From positions 3,335,501-3,399,500 of the forward strand of contig NZ_CP041969.1 of NCBI RefSeq assembly GCF_014107495.1: DNA of 64,000 nucleotides, read 5' to 3'. A program made the translations under genes and the position numbers. This stretch comes from Cohnella cholangitidis (GTDB lineage: Bacteria > Bacillota > Bacilli > Paenibacillales > Paenibacillaceae). Under the pieces are notes generated by a model. That model did no database searches, was not told the DNA's origin, and saw only the letters and a program-made list of their open reading frames with translations. This document shows, piece by piece, positions 26,428 through 36,281 of this stretch. Numbering within the stretch: the stretch's first letter is position 1; each line of letters opens with the position of its first letter.

Positions 26428-27183
26428 ATGAACAACAAAGAACGGTTCTCTAGCAGAGTGGATACTTACCGGAAATATCGGCCCAGCTATCCTTCGGAAG
26501 CGATCGATTATTTGTATGGGGTCGTTGGTTTGAATACGGATTCCGAGGTGCTGGACATTGGAGCGGGAACGGGCATATTTTCCCGGCTGCTGCTGGAGAG
26601 AGGAACGTCCGTAACGGCGGTCGAGCCGAACGAAGCGATGCGGGAAGCGGCGATGGCCGCCTCGAAGGACGATCCCCGTTTTCGTGCGGTACCGGGTTCC
26701 GCGGAGGAAACGGGATTGCCGGATCGCTCGTACGATTATATCGTTTGCGCTCAGGCTTTTCACTGGTTCGATCAAGCAGCGGCGAAGAAGGAGTTCGGAA
26801 GGGTGCTCAAACCCGGCGGAAAAGCGATTCTGGTGTGGAATACGCGGTTGACGAGCGGCACGCCTTTTCTCGAAGGATATGAGGAGTTATTGCATTCTCT
26901 GGGCACGGATTACGGCAAAGTAAACCATCGGAATATCTCGCGCGACATGTTGCTCTCTTTTTTCAAGCCCGGCGCTCTTAAGGAAGCTCGCTTCTCTATC
27001 CGGCAGGTGTTCGATTTTGAAGGGTTGAGCGGGCGATTATTTTCATCGTCTTACAGTCCGCAAGAGGGACACCCTAATTACGAGCCGATGATCGCGGCAT
27101 TACGGGAGTTGTTCGACCGGAATGAGGTGAACGGGACGGTAAACTTCGATTACGAGACGGAAATTTACTGGGGCGAAGTATAG
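26428..27183 (+). CDS. Class I SAM-dependent methyltransferase
   Basis: The 251-residue cytoplasmic protein has Methyltransf_11-type motifs: motif I 'VLDIGAGTGIFSRLL', the acidic loop 'AVEPNEAMREAA', motif 'YDYIVCAQAFHWFD' and 'RVLKPGGKAILVWN'. The 'AFHWFD' block is typical of the small-molecule methyltransferases related to UbiE/TAM. The substrate is unknown. The gene is single, with its own TATAAT and leader hairpin upstream and a terminator downstream. Confidence 0.88.
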   Translation: MNNKERFSSRVDTYRKYRPSYPSEAIDYLYGVVGLNTDSEVLDIGAGTGIFSRLLLERGTSVTAVEPNEAMREAAMAASKDDPRFRAVPGSAEETGLPDRSYDYIVCAQAFHWFDQAAAKKEFGRVLKPGGKAILVWNTRLTSGTPFLEGYEELLHSLGTDYGKVNHRNISRDMLLSFFKPGALKEARFSIRQVFDFEGLSGRLFSSSYSPQEGHPNYEPMIAALRELFDRNEVNGTVNFDYETEIYWGEV

Positions 27184-27226
27184 ACGGGACTGACTATTCG
27201 GCGGTTCTTAGCCCTTATCCATGCAG

Positions 27227-27266
27227 GCCGGGTTCTTCGCGTGGAAGAGCCTGGCTTTATTATTTT
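27227..27266 (+). terminator. Terminator after the methyltransferase
   Basis: GCCGGGTTCTTC and GAAGAGCCTGGC form a 12-bp stem with G-U pairs and a 5-nt loop, followed by TTTATTATTTT. Confidence 0.75.
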
Positions 27267-27290
27267 CAGAAAAGTCGGTAAAATTCTTTG

Positions 27291-27319
27291 TTGACAGAAC
27301 GTTATGGCGAGCATAAAAT
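27291..27319 (+). promoter_or_regulatory. Strong sigma-A promoter of the lyase/amidohydrolase/ABC operon
   Basis: TTGACA (27291-27296) is 17 bp from TAAAAT (27314-27319). It is the best -35/-10 match in the window, and transcription would start near 27326. Confidence 0.85.
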
Positions 27320-27325
27320 GAGAAA

Positions 27326-27440
27326 TCATAAAGCTGGCAGTTATTTATTGCCAATAAACCGACTAAACCAATAGGTTTAGAAAAGTATCGACCAGTACAC
27401 TGGAGACCAAACAGGCTATACGTTTGGTCTCTTTCGTTTT
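27326..27440 (+). ncRNA. Structured 5' leader ending in an intrinsic terminator
   Basis: The predicted leader holds successive small hairpins: TGGCA/TGCCA near 27334-27352, CTAAACC-AATA-GGTTTAG near 27363-27380 and CCAG/CTGG near 27391-27402. A 10-bp terminator stem follows, GAGACCAAAC/GTTTGGTCTC (27403-27431), with TTTCGTTTT after it. A terminator between a strong promoter and the first gene indicates attenuation or a riboswitch-like element. I do not recognise a known class. Confidence 0.55.
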
Positions 27441-27526
27441 CTCGGGGAGGGTGATGGTGCATTAAGGCTTCAAGGGAACGGCAATCGGAAGAAGGCGGGG
27501 TTTTCCCGGGCAAAGCCTATGCGGAT

Positions 27527-28981
27527 GTGGTGCTCGAACCGGCCTACAGGCAGGCGCAAGAGGAACTTCTCGAGCCGATGATTGCCGTCAACAAGGCTCA
27601 TCTTATTATGCTGTCGGAGCAGAGGCTTATTAGCGGGCAGCAGGCGCGGACGATCGCCCAAGCTTTGCTGGGGTTAGATTGCGAGAAGCTGCGCTCCCGT
27701 CGTTACACGGGACAATTCGAGGACCTGTTCTTCGAGGTAGAGCATGATTTGCTGGAGTCGGCGGGCGAGCCGGCAGGCAACTTGCATTTGGCTAGAAGCC
27801 GCAACGACATGGGAATCGCCATCTATCGAATCGTATTGCGCGGCAAGCTGCTGGGTGCGCTCGAGTCCGCGTTCGATCTACGGCAACGACTGATCGAATT
27901 TGCCGGAGAGCACGTTGAGACGCTGATGCTCGGTTATACGCATACGCAGCAAGCCCAACCGACGACGATGGCGCACTATATCGCCGCCGTGTCGGATTCG
28001 CTTACCCGGGATATCAGAAGGCTGAAGTCGGCCTATGCGAACTGTAACCGCAGCAGCATGGGAGCAGCGGCCTTGACGACTTCGGGCTTCTCCATTGATA
28101 GAGCGAGGGTAGCCGAACTGCTAGCGTTCGACGGATTGATCGAGAATGCCTATGACGCGGTAAGCGGCGCCGATTACGTAGGGGAGATAGCGACGGCAGT
28201 ATCGCTAGCCGCAGTTAACATGGGCAGATTCGCGCAAGAGTTGCTGTTATGGAGCTCGCAAGAATTCGCGGCGATCCGGGTAGCCGCTCCTTACGTGCAG
28301 ATTAGCTCGATTATGCCGCAGAAGCGTAATCCCGTTTCCATCGAGCATATCCGTTCGTTGTTGTCTAGCTGTGCAGGGGACGCGGGGACGGTGCTAGCCA
28401 TGATCCATAACACGCCCTTCGGCGACATCGTCGATACGGAAGACGATCTTCAGCCCTACGCATGGAAGAGCCTGCGAACGTTAGAGTCGGTATACCGATT
28501 GTTGGCACGAATCTTCGCTAGCTTGGAAGTGAACAAAGACGAGCTTCGGGCAAGGGCCGAAAGGAGCTTCGCCACGGTCACCGAGCTGGCGGACACGCTC
28601 GTGCGCAAGGAAGGGCTAACGTTCCGCTCCGCCCACAAGGTGGTCGCGCGGCTGGTTCGGAAGATCGGCGAAGAAGAGGGCTTAACCGTTCGAGACCTCA
28701 CCCTTGAGCGACTGAAAGAAGCGGCGAGGAGTACGATCGGGCGTTCGATCGGTCTATCCGGCGAAGAGCTCGCGGAAGCGCTCGATCCCGTATACTTCGT
28801 CGCCGTGCGCAAGCTTCTTGGCGGACCGAGTCCGCAAGAAGTCAAACGCGCGTTGGCCGTTCAAACGGAGAGATCGGCCACCGAACAAGCGTGGCTGAGT
28901 CAAAAGAAGGAACGCCTTATTCGCGCGAACACGGTACTGGACGACATACTAGGCGATTGGATTCGGTCGACGGATAGTTGA
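27527..28981 (+). CDS. Argininosuccinate lyase / fumarase superfamily C-N lyase
   Basis: The product of about 480-505 residues has all the superfamily signatures: 'HLARSRNDMGIAIYR', 'GYTHTQQAQPTTMAHY' and 'SSIMPQKRNPVSIEHIRS' (the signature loop with the catalytic serine region). These lyases eliminate fumarate from N-substituted aspartates. No arginine biosynthesis gene is nearby; instead it is cotranscribed with an amidohydrolase and a CUT1 importer, so a catabolic role on an imported compound is more likely than ArgH. GTG 27527 is the first ordinary start. Homology-like coding ('VFPGKAYADVVLEPAY') extends back to about 27461, where only ATT follows the GGGAGG site, so an indel or rare start is suspected. 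Confidence 0.87.
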   Translation: MVLEPAYRQAQEELLEPMIAVNKAHLIMLSEQRLISGQQARTIAQALLGLDCEKLRSRRYTGQFEDLFFEVEHDLLESAGEPAGNLHLARSRNDMGIAIYRIVLRGKLLGALESAFDLRQRLIEFAGEHVETLMLGYTHTQQAQPTTMAHYIAAVSDSLTRDIRRLKSAYANCNRSSMGAAALTTSGFSIDRARVAELLAFDGLIENAYDAVSGADYVGEIATAVSLAAVNMGRFAQELLLWSSQEFAAIRVAAPYVQISSIMPQKRNPVSIEHIRSLLSSCAGDAGTVLAMIHNTPFGDIVDTEDDLQPYAWKSLRTLESVYRLLARIFASLEVNKDELRARAERSFATVTELADTLVRKEGLTFRSAHKVVARLVRKIGEEEGLTVRDLTLERLKEAARSTIGRSIGLSGEELAEALDPVYFVAVRKLLGGPSPQEVKRALAVQTERSATEQAWLSQKKERLIRANTVLDDILGDWIRSTDS

Positions 28982-29022
28982 GAGGGAAAAGGATGCACAT
29001 CGGCCTAAGGCAGGAGGAATGA

Positions 29023-29994
29023 ATGATGTTCAGAGCGGGATTCAAAGTATTCGACATACATGGTCATTTGCCTTACCCCTATCCGGCTATCTATGAGCCC
29101 GACGATAGGATAACGGAATATAGCAAGGAACGAGCCGAGCGGATGCGGCTGACCTGGGATTTCACTGCCGAGTCCTCCGATCCCGCGGAGGCCGCAAGGC
29201 CGCTTGCCGACCGTTGGTTGGATCAATTGGACAAATACGGCATCGGAGGGCTTAATTTTCTGACCGGGCCGACCAACGACGAGCTGGCTGCTCAGATCGC
29301 CAGAGCGCCGGACCGATTCACCGGATTCGCATCCCACCCGATCGAAAGGCCGGATGCTTTGACCGAATTGGTACGCGCGGTAGATGAGCTGGGGCTGAGA
29401 GGGTATAAGCAGTTCGGACCGTTGACGCAAGAGTCGTTCGACGATCCTTCTTTCCGGCCGGTATGGCGGTTCTTGGCGGAGCGCAAGCTTCCCGTTCTCA
29501 TCCATTTCGGCTTGCTAGGGCATGCGGGGGGCATCGTGCAGCACCGAAATATTAGCCCGCTGTCGATCTTTAACGTAGCCCGCGAGTTCACGGATATTCC
29601 GTTCATCATCCCGCATTTCGGGTCGGGATACTTCCAAGAATTGCTTCACTTGAGTTGGAGCTGTCCGAACGTGTACGTGGATACCTCGGGCTCGAATCAA
29701 TGGGTGAGATGGATGCCGTACGAGCTAAATCTGGAAATTCTGTTTCGCAGAACGTATGAGCTGATCGGTCCGGAACGCATTATTTTCGGAACGGATTCGC
29801 TTGGTTTCCCAAGAGGGTACAACTACCGCTATCTTCAGGACCAGGTTCGGGTCGTCCGAGATCTGCGTTTCCCGGAAGCGGACATCGAGGCGATATTCGG
29901 CAACAACGCGAGAAAGCTGTTAAAGGTTCAACCTATTCCGGCATTAGACAAAGAGGAGAGAAAAGAACATGAGCAAACTGTACCTGCACGCTAA
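29023..29994 (+). CDS. Metal-dependent amidohydrolase (amidohydrolase 2 type TIM barrel)
   Basis: The 323-residue protein has the metal-binding pattern of the amidohydrolase superfamily: 'FDIHGHLP' (His-x-His), 'VLIHFGLLGHAGG', 'FIIPHFGSGYF' and 'RIIFGTDSLGFPR'. Relatives are decarboxylases or hydrolases of small organic acids. It is translated from ATG 29023 or, with better spacing to AGGAGG, ATG 29026. It lies between the lyase and the importer genes and overlaps the next gene by 26 nt, so the three functions should act on one substrate. Confidence 0.9.
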   Translation: MMFRAGFKVFDIHGHLPYPYPAIYEPDDRITEYSKERAERMRLTWDFTAESSDPAEAARPLADRWLDQLDKYGIGGLNFLTGPTNDELAAQIARAPDRFTGFASHPIERPDALTELVRAVDELGLRGYKQFGPLTQESFDDPSFRPVWRFLAERKLPVLIHFGLLGHAGGIVQHRNISPLSIFNVAREFTDIPFIIPHFGSGYFQELLHLSWSCPNVYVDTSGSNQWVRWMPYELNLEILFRRTYELIGPERIIFGTDSLGFPRGYNYRYLQDQVRVVRDLRFPEADIEAIFGNNARKLLKVQPIPALDKEERKEHEQTVPAR

Positions 29995-31354
29995 GGCTAA
30001 TAAGTTATCCCTGATTCTATTGGCATTCCTTCTCGTATTGACGGCTTGCGGAGGCAATGGCAATAACGACTCGAACAATGCCGCGGCTTCTCCGGCAACG
30101 GAATCGGGCTCGGCTCAGCCGTCCGAGAAGTCCGCTGCCTCGCCTTCCGCCAGCGAAGAGAAAGTCACGATCGAGTACTGGCAATACGAGTTTCCGGCCA
30201 AGGTGGATTTGGTCAACGAATTAATCAAGGAGTTCCAGACGCTGCATCCGAACATCACGGTCAAGCAGACGAACTTCCCTTACGACCAGTATAGCCAGAA
30301 GGTCGCGACGCTCGTCCCTGCCGGTAAAGGTCCGGACGTTATCAACCTGTACTACGGCTGGTTGCCGCAATACGTATCCTCGGGGTATTTGCAGCCGTTG
30401 CCCGAAGATGCGTTCCCGACGGCGGACATCGAGAGCAACTTCTATCCTCTGGTGAGCGCGGCCAAGATTGACGGTTCTTATTATGCGATACCGACGGCCG
30501 TACGCACGCTGGCCCTTTTCTACAACAAGGATCTATTCGCCAAAGCCCAAATTACGGAGCCTCCTGCCACTTGGGAGCAGCTAGCGGAAGCTTCGAAGAA
30601 GCTGACGGAGAAGGATTCCAAGGATCAATTCGTCATCGAGGGGTTCGCATGGGAGCCGGGCGCGCAACTTCATCACTGGTATCGCGACGGCTTGTTGCCG
30701 CAAGCGGGCGGCCAGGACCTTAGCGACGACCGTCGCAAAGTATTGTGGGATCAATCGCCTGCCGGCTTAGAGGCGTTCCAATATTTGCTCGATTTCGCGA
30801 TTAAGCACAAGGTGGGAATCAACGGTTTCTACAATGACGATAGCAATGCGTTTAAGACCGGGCACGCGGCCATCAACGTGGACGGCTCCTTCCGGATCGG
30901 TTCGCTCAAGAAGGACGTTCCGGATCTGAACTACGGGATCGCTCCTCTTCCGTCCTACAAAGGGAAATCCGCTCCGTCCTCGTTCTGGGCGAACGCGATT
31001 CCGAAGAACGTCGAGGGCGCCAAGCTGGAAGCGGCCAAGGAATTCCTCAAATTTCTGACCAGTAAAGAGGTACAAGAGAAATGGGTGGATCGTGTGGGCG
31101 AGCTGCCCGCGCAGAAGGCCATCGCTACCCAGGATAAATATTTGAACGACGAGAAGCTGGGACCGTTCATTAAGCAATTGGACGATAGCCGGGCGCATTT
31201 CTTCATCGACGAGACGCAGGAGAAGACGTTGTTCGTCGACGCGACGAACGAAGTATTGCTGAATAACGTGCCGGTCGAGACGGCTTTCAAGGATTTGGTA
31301 GCCAAAACCCAGAAGCTGTACGACGACTACTGGGCCAAACAGGACAAAAAATAA
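29969..31354 (+). CDS. ABC transporter solute-binding lipoprotein
   Basis: The 461-residue lipoprotein (lipobox LTAC, Cys27) has a Ser/Ala/Pro linker and a family 1 binding domain ('VTIEYWQYEFPAKVDLV', 'GPDVINLYYGWLPQYV', 'TLALFYNKDLF', 'GHAAINVDGSFRIG'). Its start overlaps the amidohydrolase gene and has GAGGAGAG upstream. It provides the external receptor of the importer in the lyase operon. An intercistronic hairpin separates it from the permeases. Confidence 0.92.
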   Translation: MSKLYLHAKANKLSLILLAFLLVLTACGGNGNNDSNNAAASPATESGSAQPSEKSAASPSASEEKVTIEYWQYEFPAKVDLVNELIKEFQTLHPNITVKQTNFPYDQYSQKVATLVPAGKGPDVINLYYGWLPQYVSSGYLQPLPEDAFPTADIESNFYPLVSAAKIDGSYYAIPTAVRTLALFYNKDLFAKAQITEPPATWEQLAEASKKLTEKDSKDQFVIEGFAWEPGAQLHHWYRDGLLPQAGGQDLSDDRRKVLWDQSPAGLEAFQYLLDFAIKHKVGINGFYNDDSNAFKTGHAAINVDGSFRIGSLKKDVPDLNYGIAPLPSYKGKSAPSSFWANAIPKNVEGAKLEAAKEFLKFLTSKEVQEKWVDRVGELPAQKAIATQDKYLNDEKLGPFIKQLDDSRAHFFIDETQEKTLFVDATNEVLLNNVPVETAFKDLVAKTQKLYDDYWAKQDKK

Positions 31355-31380
31355 GCGATAGGCGGGCGGGCGCTCGGCGG

Positions 31381-31397
31381 GAGTCGTCGCCCGACTC
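31381..31397 (+). other. Intercistronic hairpin between SBP and permease genes
   Basis: GAGTCG and CGACTC pair around a 5-nt loop within a very GC-rich stretch; an overlapping CGGGCG/CGCCCG pairing is also possible. It probably stabilises the upstream message. Confidence 0.5.
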
Positions 31398-31423
31398 TTA
31401 ACGAAACGGAGGCGATTACCCGT

Positions 31424-32356
31424 ATGATCGCATACGCCATCCGACTAACCGCGCGCAAAAGCCGCGAGCTGCTAAGCATAAGGCTATCCTACAGGGTGCA
31501 ACGCTATCTGTTCATTTATTTAACCCTCGCGATCCCTTTGATTTATTTTCTGGCCACGCGGCTGCTGCCCATTCTCTATTCCTTCAATGTGAGCGTGCGG
31601 GAGTGGGATTTGTTGTCTTCGGAGAAACCGTTTGTCGGCTTCGCGAATTTCGGCGGGTTGTTCAAGGACGAAGTTTTTCGCAAATCGATCGTAAATACTT
31701 TCGTTTTCGTCGCGGTCGGCGTTCCCGGACAGATCGCCGTCGGGCTTGCCATAGCGCTCTTGCTGAATAATGTGCAACGGCTGCGCGGACTGTTCCGAAC
31801 CGTATACTTCATTCCATACGTGACTAGCGCGGTTGCCGTCAGTTGGGTGTTCCGCTGGATTCTGATGCGCAACGGATGGTTAAACGAAACGTTGCTGAAT
31901 CTGGGTTTAGAGCCGCAGCTATTCCTGCTGTCGCCGCGCCAAGCCATCTATCTCATTACGCTAACGATTATCTGGCAGAACATCGGCTTTCAAATGTTGA
32001 TATTCGTTACGGGGTTGGAAGGTATCCCGAAAATGTATTACGATGCGGCCGCCATCGACGGAGCCGGAGCTTGGCGAAGATTCCGGCATGTTACGGTACC
32101 GCTCTTGAATCCCGTCATCGTCTTCTCGGCCGTCATCGGGGTCATCTCTTATTTGCAATCGTTCGGACAGGTGCTGAGCATGACGAACGGCGGACCTCTG
32201 AATTCCACGACGACGATCGTGCTCAATATCTACAATCTGGCCTTTCAGAAATTTCAAATGGGGAGCGCGGCCGCGGCTACCGTGATTCTATTCCTCATGA
32301 TTCTGGCGCTGACCTTGCTGCAATTCAAAGTGTTGAACCGCAAAGTCGAATATTGA
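31424..32356 (+). CDS. ABC transporter permease (MalF type)
   Basis: The 310-residue CUT1 permease has an N-terminal basic cytoplasmic stretch, six membrane segments and the EAA loop 'DAAAIDGAGAWRRFRHVTVP'. GGAGG lies about 12 nt upstream of ATG 31424. It is the first permease of the lyase-linked importer. Confidence 0.93.
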   Translation: MIAYAIRLTARKSRELLSIRLSYRVQRYLFIYLTLAIPLIYFLATRLLPILYSFNVSVREWDLLSSEKPFVGFANFGGLFKDEVFRKSIVNTFVFVAVGVPGQIAVGLAIALLLNNVQRLRGLFRTVYFIPYVTSAVAVSWVFRWILMRNGWLNETLLNLGLEPQLFLLSPRQAIYLITLTIIWQNIGFQMLIFVTGLEGIPKMYYDAAAIDGAGAWRRFRHVTVPLLNPVIVFSAVIGVISYLQSFGQVLSMTNGGPLNSTTTIVLNIYNLAFQKFQMGSAAAATVILFLMILALTLLQFKVLNRKVEY

Positions 32357-32372
32357 AAAGGAGGCGGATGGC

Positions 32373-33236
32373 GTGAGCGCGCCTATTGCTTATAAGAGAA
32401 GAACGTACGGTAAGCCGGTCGCGGCCCTATTAATCGCCGGGCTCCGCTATTTGCTGCTAGGACTCGGCACCGTCGTCGTGCTGTTTCCTTTTCTATGGAT
32501 GATCGGCTCTTCGTTCAAGCTGCCCAAGGATCTGTATAGCTTGCGGATTATCCCGGAGACGTTCACTTGGGATAATTACAATGCTATCTTCGAGAAGGCG
32601 CCGTTCGCGAATTGGATCGGCCATACTGTGGCTATTGCCCTGATTACGACGGTAACCGTGTTGATCTTCGATACGGCGGTCGGATACGTGCTGGCCAAAT
32701 TTTCTTTTGCCGGCAAAGCGGTCATCTTCCTGTTCATTATTAGCACATTAATGGTCCCGACCGAGATGCTCATTATTCCCTGGTATCTGATCGCCACGGA
32801 ATTAGGATGGTCGGATACGTATTGGGGCGTACTTTTCCCGGGAATAATTACGGCGTTCGGCATTTTCCTCATGCGCCAGTTCATGGATTCCTTGCCTTCC
32901 GAATTGCTCGACGCGGCTAGAATCGACGGGCTTAACGAATGGGGCGTTTTGCTGCGGATAGCCATTCCGATAGTCAAGCCGGCCATCGTTACGCTAATGA
33001 TTCTTACCTTCATCGGTAGTTGGAACCAGTTCATCTGGCCGCTTATCGTGCTGCAGACGGAGACGCGATTCACGTTGCCGGTGGGCATCGTGTACTTCTC
33101 CAGCGAGCTCAAGGATTCGAGCAACTGGCTTCTCATCATGACGGGAGCTACCGTCTCGATTGTTCCGCTGATCTTGGTTTTCCTTATCTTCCAGAAGCAG
33201 ATCATTCGGGGAATCGCCTTGAACGGCATGAAGTGA
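32373..33236 (+). CDS. ABC transporter permease (MalG type)
   Basis: The 287-residue permease has six membrane segments and the EAA loop 'DAARIDGLNEWGVLLRIAIP'. Translation starts at GTG 32373 with GGAGG upstream, 16 nt after the first permease. It is the last gene of the operon and is followed by a bidirectional terminator. The ATPase subunit is not encoded in the window. Confidence 0.93.
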   Translation: MSAPIAYKRRTYGKPVAALLIAGLRYLLLGLGTVVVLFPFLWMIGSSFKLPKDLYSLRIIPETFTWDNYNAIFEKAPFANWIGHTVAIALITTVTVLIFDTAVGYVLAKFSFAGKAVIFLFIISTLMVPTEMLIIPWYLIATELGWSDTYWGVLFPGIITAFGIFLMRQFMDSLPSELLDAARIDGLNEWGVLLRIAIPIVKPAIVTLMILTFIGSWNQFIWPLIVLQTETRFTLPVGIVYFSSELKDSSNWLLIMTGATVSIVPLILVFLIFQKQIIRGIALNGMK

Positions 33237-33332
33237 TGAACTTTGATGTACTTCCTTATTAGAGGGAAACGAAGGCACTTTTTTGGTCTTGGTGCTGCAA
33301 ATGAGGCAGTTGCGGCTCAATGAAGTTAACAT

Positions 33333-33366
33333 AAGAAAACCGTCAGGAAGCCCTGACGGTTTTCTT
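33333..33366. terminator. Bidirectional terminator
   Basis: AAGAAAACCGTCAGG and its exact reverse complement (15 bp) flank a 4-nt loop. It serves the plus-strand importer operon and the minus-strand metY. Confidence 0.93.
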
Positions 33367-33372
33367 CGTATG

Positions 33373-34773
<1,401 letters not shown>

Positions 34774-34809
34774 TTTTAAATTCCGATTAAATATATAGGA
34801 TTTATATGG

Positions 34810-34838
34810 ATAATAACAATTTTTAGCATCTGCGTCAA
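34810..34838 (-). promoter_or_regulatory. Promoter of metY
   Basis: On the minus strand TTGACG (34838-34833) is 17 bp from TATTAT (34815-34810), giving a leader of about 140 nt before metY. Confidence 0.75.
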
Positions 34839-34918
34839 CAAGTTTTCAACGAAAATGCCTGCCGAGGCGTCTAATAGGGTATGATGTAGGAGTGGAAGAA
34901 AAACAAGGGAGAGCAACT

Positions 34919-35500
34919 ATGAAATTCGGGTTCGACATCGATGACACTCTGCTTAATCTACGTGAACACGCTTTTCGAATATATAACGTTAAACTGAACA
35001 AACAAGTAGGAATGGAAGCTTTTCACGCGTTGACGACGATTCCGATTCACGAAGCTTTCGGGCTGTCGGCGGAAGAGGGCAAGCAGCTATGGAACCTTCA
35101 CCGGGACGAAATTTATTATTCGGCGCCTCCGTTCGATGATGCCGTAGAAGCTCTGCAAGAGCTCGAAAAGCAAGGGCATGAGGTCTATTACGTGACCGCC
35201 CGTTCGGCGGAATATTGCGAGAGAACGAAGGACGCGCTAGTCCGGACGGGCTTCCCGGTTCAGGAGAGCCGATTCTATTGCGGGATGGCCGATTCCGAGA
35301 AGATTCATATTATAAGGAAACTAGGCTTGGACTACTATTTCGACGATAAGCCGGCGGTTCTCGACACGCTAACGGAGTTGGATATGGCGGTCTATTGCAA
35401 AGACAATCCGTATAACCAACATCTAGACTTTCCTCGAATCGTGAACTGGAGAGAGCTTCTAGAGATCGCACAACAGGCTAGCAAGGGAAAAGCGGAGTAG
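34919..35500 (+). CDS. HAD-superfamily phosphatase (5'-nucleotidase-like)
   Basis: The roughly 193-residue cytoplasmic protein has HAD motif I 'FGFDIDDTLLNL' (Asp-x-Asp nucleophile pair), motif II threonine in 'VYYVTARS' and motif III/IV 'LDYYFDDKPAVLDTL'. The cap after motif I is small and helical, as in deoxyribonucleotidase-like HAD proteins. The substrate is not certain. ATG 34919 behind AAGGGAGAG gives the natural N-terminus; a longer frame to 34892 lacks support. A TATGAT at 34880 is a possible -10 element. It converges on the next gene with only 11 bp between stops. Confidence 0.87.
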   Translation: MKFGFDIDDTLLNLREHAFRIYNVKLNKQVGMEAFHALTTIPIHEAFGLSAEEGKQLWNLHRDEIYYSAPPFDDAVEALQELEKQGHEVYYVTARSAEYCERTKDALVRTGFPVQESRFYCGMADSEKIHIIRKLGLDYYFDDKPAVLDTLTELDMAVYCKDNPYNQHLDFPRIVNWRELLEIAQQASKGKAE

Positions 35501-35511
35501 CCGAACTAATC

Positions 35512-36186
35512 CTACTTAATGATGAGTTCAAGCCGTCTATCGTAACCTTCCGGGAGTTCGAAGCCTATCGTTGTCCTTTCGCGGGGACAGGAACGCAGCG
35601 CGTATCTACAGGAGACGGGGACCGACTCGGATTTCCTTATCTGGTAAGCCGTTGGCTTCGGCTCGATGAGCTTGCCCAGATCCGTGTCGACGACCAAGCT
35701 GCCGTCACGGTTTAAACTGATATCGTTGCAGCCCTTGCAAGCCAGTCGAATATCGTCGGGTCGTCCGTTCGAACGAATGATCCAATCGTATTTTAGCGAC
35801 TGTTGCTGTTCATGGATAAGGACATCGATCCCTTGCCAAATTTCTCGACAAATGACTTTCCTATAGGAAGGGAGGTTCATGTAGCGGAAAGCGGAGCGGG
35901 GGCCCGTGAAGTAATGGAAGGAGCCCGTTTCTTGGTCTATTCCTTCTACGATCGTATCTTCGGCAGCTCCGACGAATCGCCATGCAAGATGAAGGACGTT
36001 CCGGATTTCATTGGGTTGGCAGATAGTCATACTGACTTCTTGAGATGAGATGCCCACGTAATAGCCTAATTTCTCCGCAATGAAAGAGACGTTAGCGTCA
36101 GCTTGTCCTTGATTGGGGATGAATAGCAGGGGCTGATGCCGATAGAGTTCCGGGAAGGCGGGTAATAACTCGTTATCAGCGGGCAT
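35512..36186 (-). CDS. Stand-alone DUF7948 (SBBP-associated N-terminal) domain protein
   Basis: The 224-residue product matches the N-terminal domain normally found ahead of SBBP beta-propeller repeats: 'LLFIPNQGQADANVSFIAEKLGYYV' type start, 'EIWQGIDVLIHEQQQSLKYD' and 'IEPKPTAYQI'. It stops at 'GYDRRLELIIK', where larger relatives continue into the propeller. No signal peptide is seen. ATG 36186 has GGGAGG 8 nt upstream; the open frame to 36306 runs through the neighbouring promoter. Function is unknown. It may be an independent small version or a 3'-truncated gene. Confidence 0.72.
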   Translation of the reverse strand: MPADNELLPAFPELYRHQPLLFIPNQGQADANVSFIAEKLGYYVGISSQEVSMTICQPNEIRNVLHLAWRFVGAAEDTIVEGIDQETGSFHYFTGPRSAFRYMNLPSYRKVICREIWQGIDVLIHEQQQSLKYDWIIRSNGRPDDIRLACKGCNDISLNRDGSLVVDTDLGKLIEPKPTAYQIRKSESVPVSCRYALRSCPRERTTIGFELPEGYDRRLELIIK

Positions 36187-36281
36187 TCTGAAAGCCTCCC
36201 ATCTCGCTTCGCTGCATGCATCGATTGAGGATATGAAGGAAGCGGATTGTCTTATTCCGAAAAAAGTAGGAGGCGGTACCG

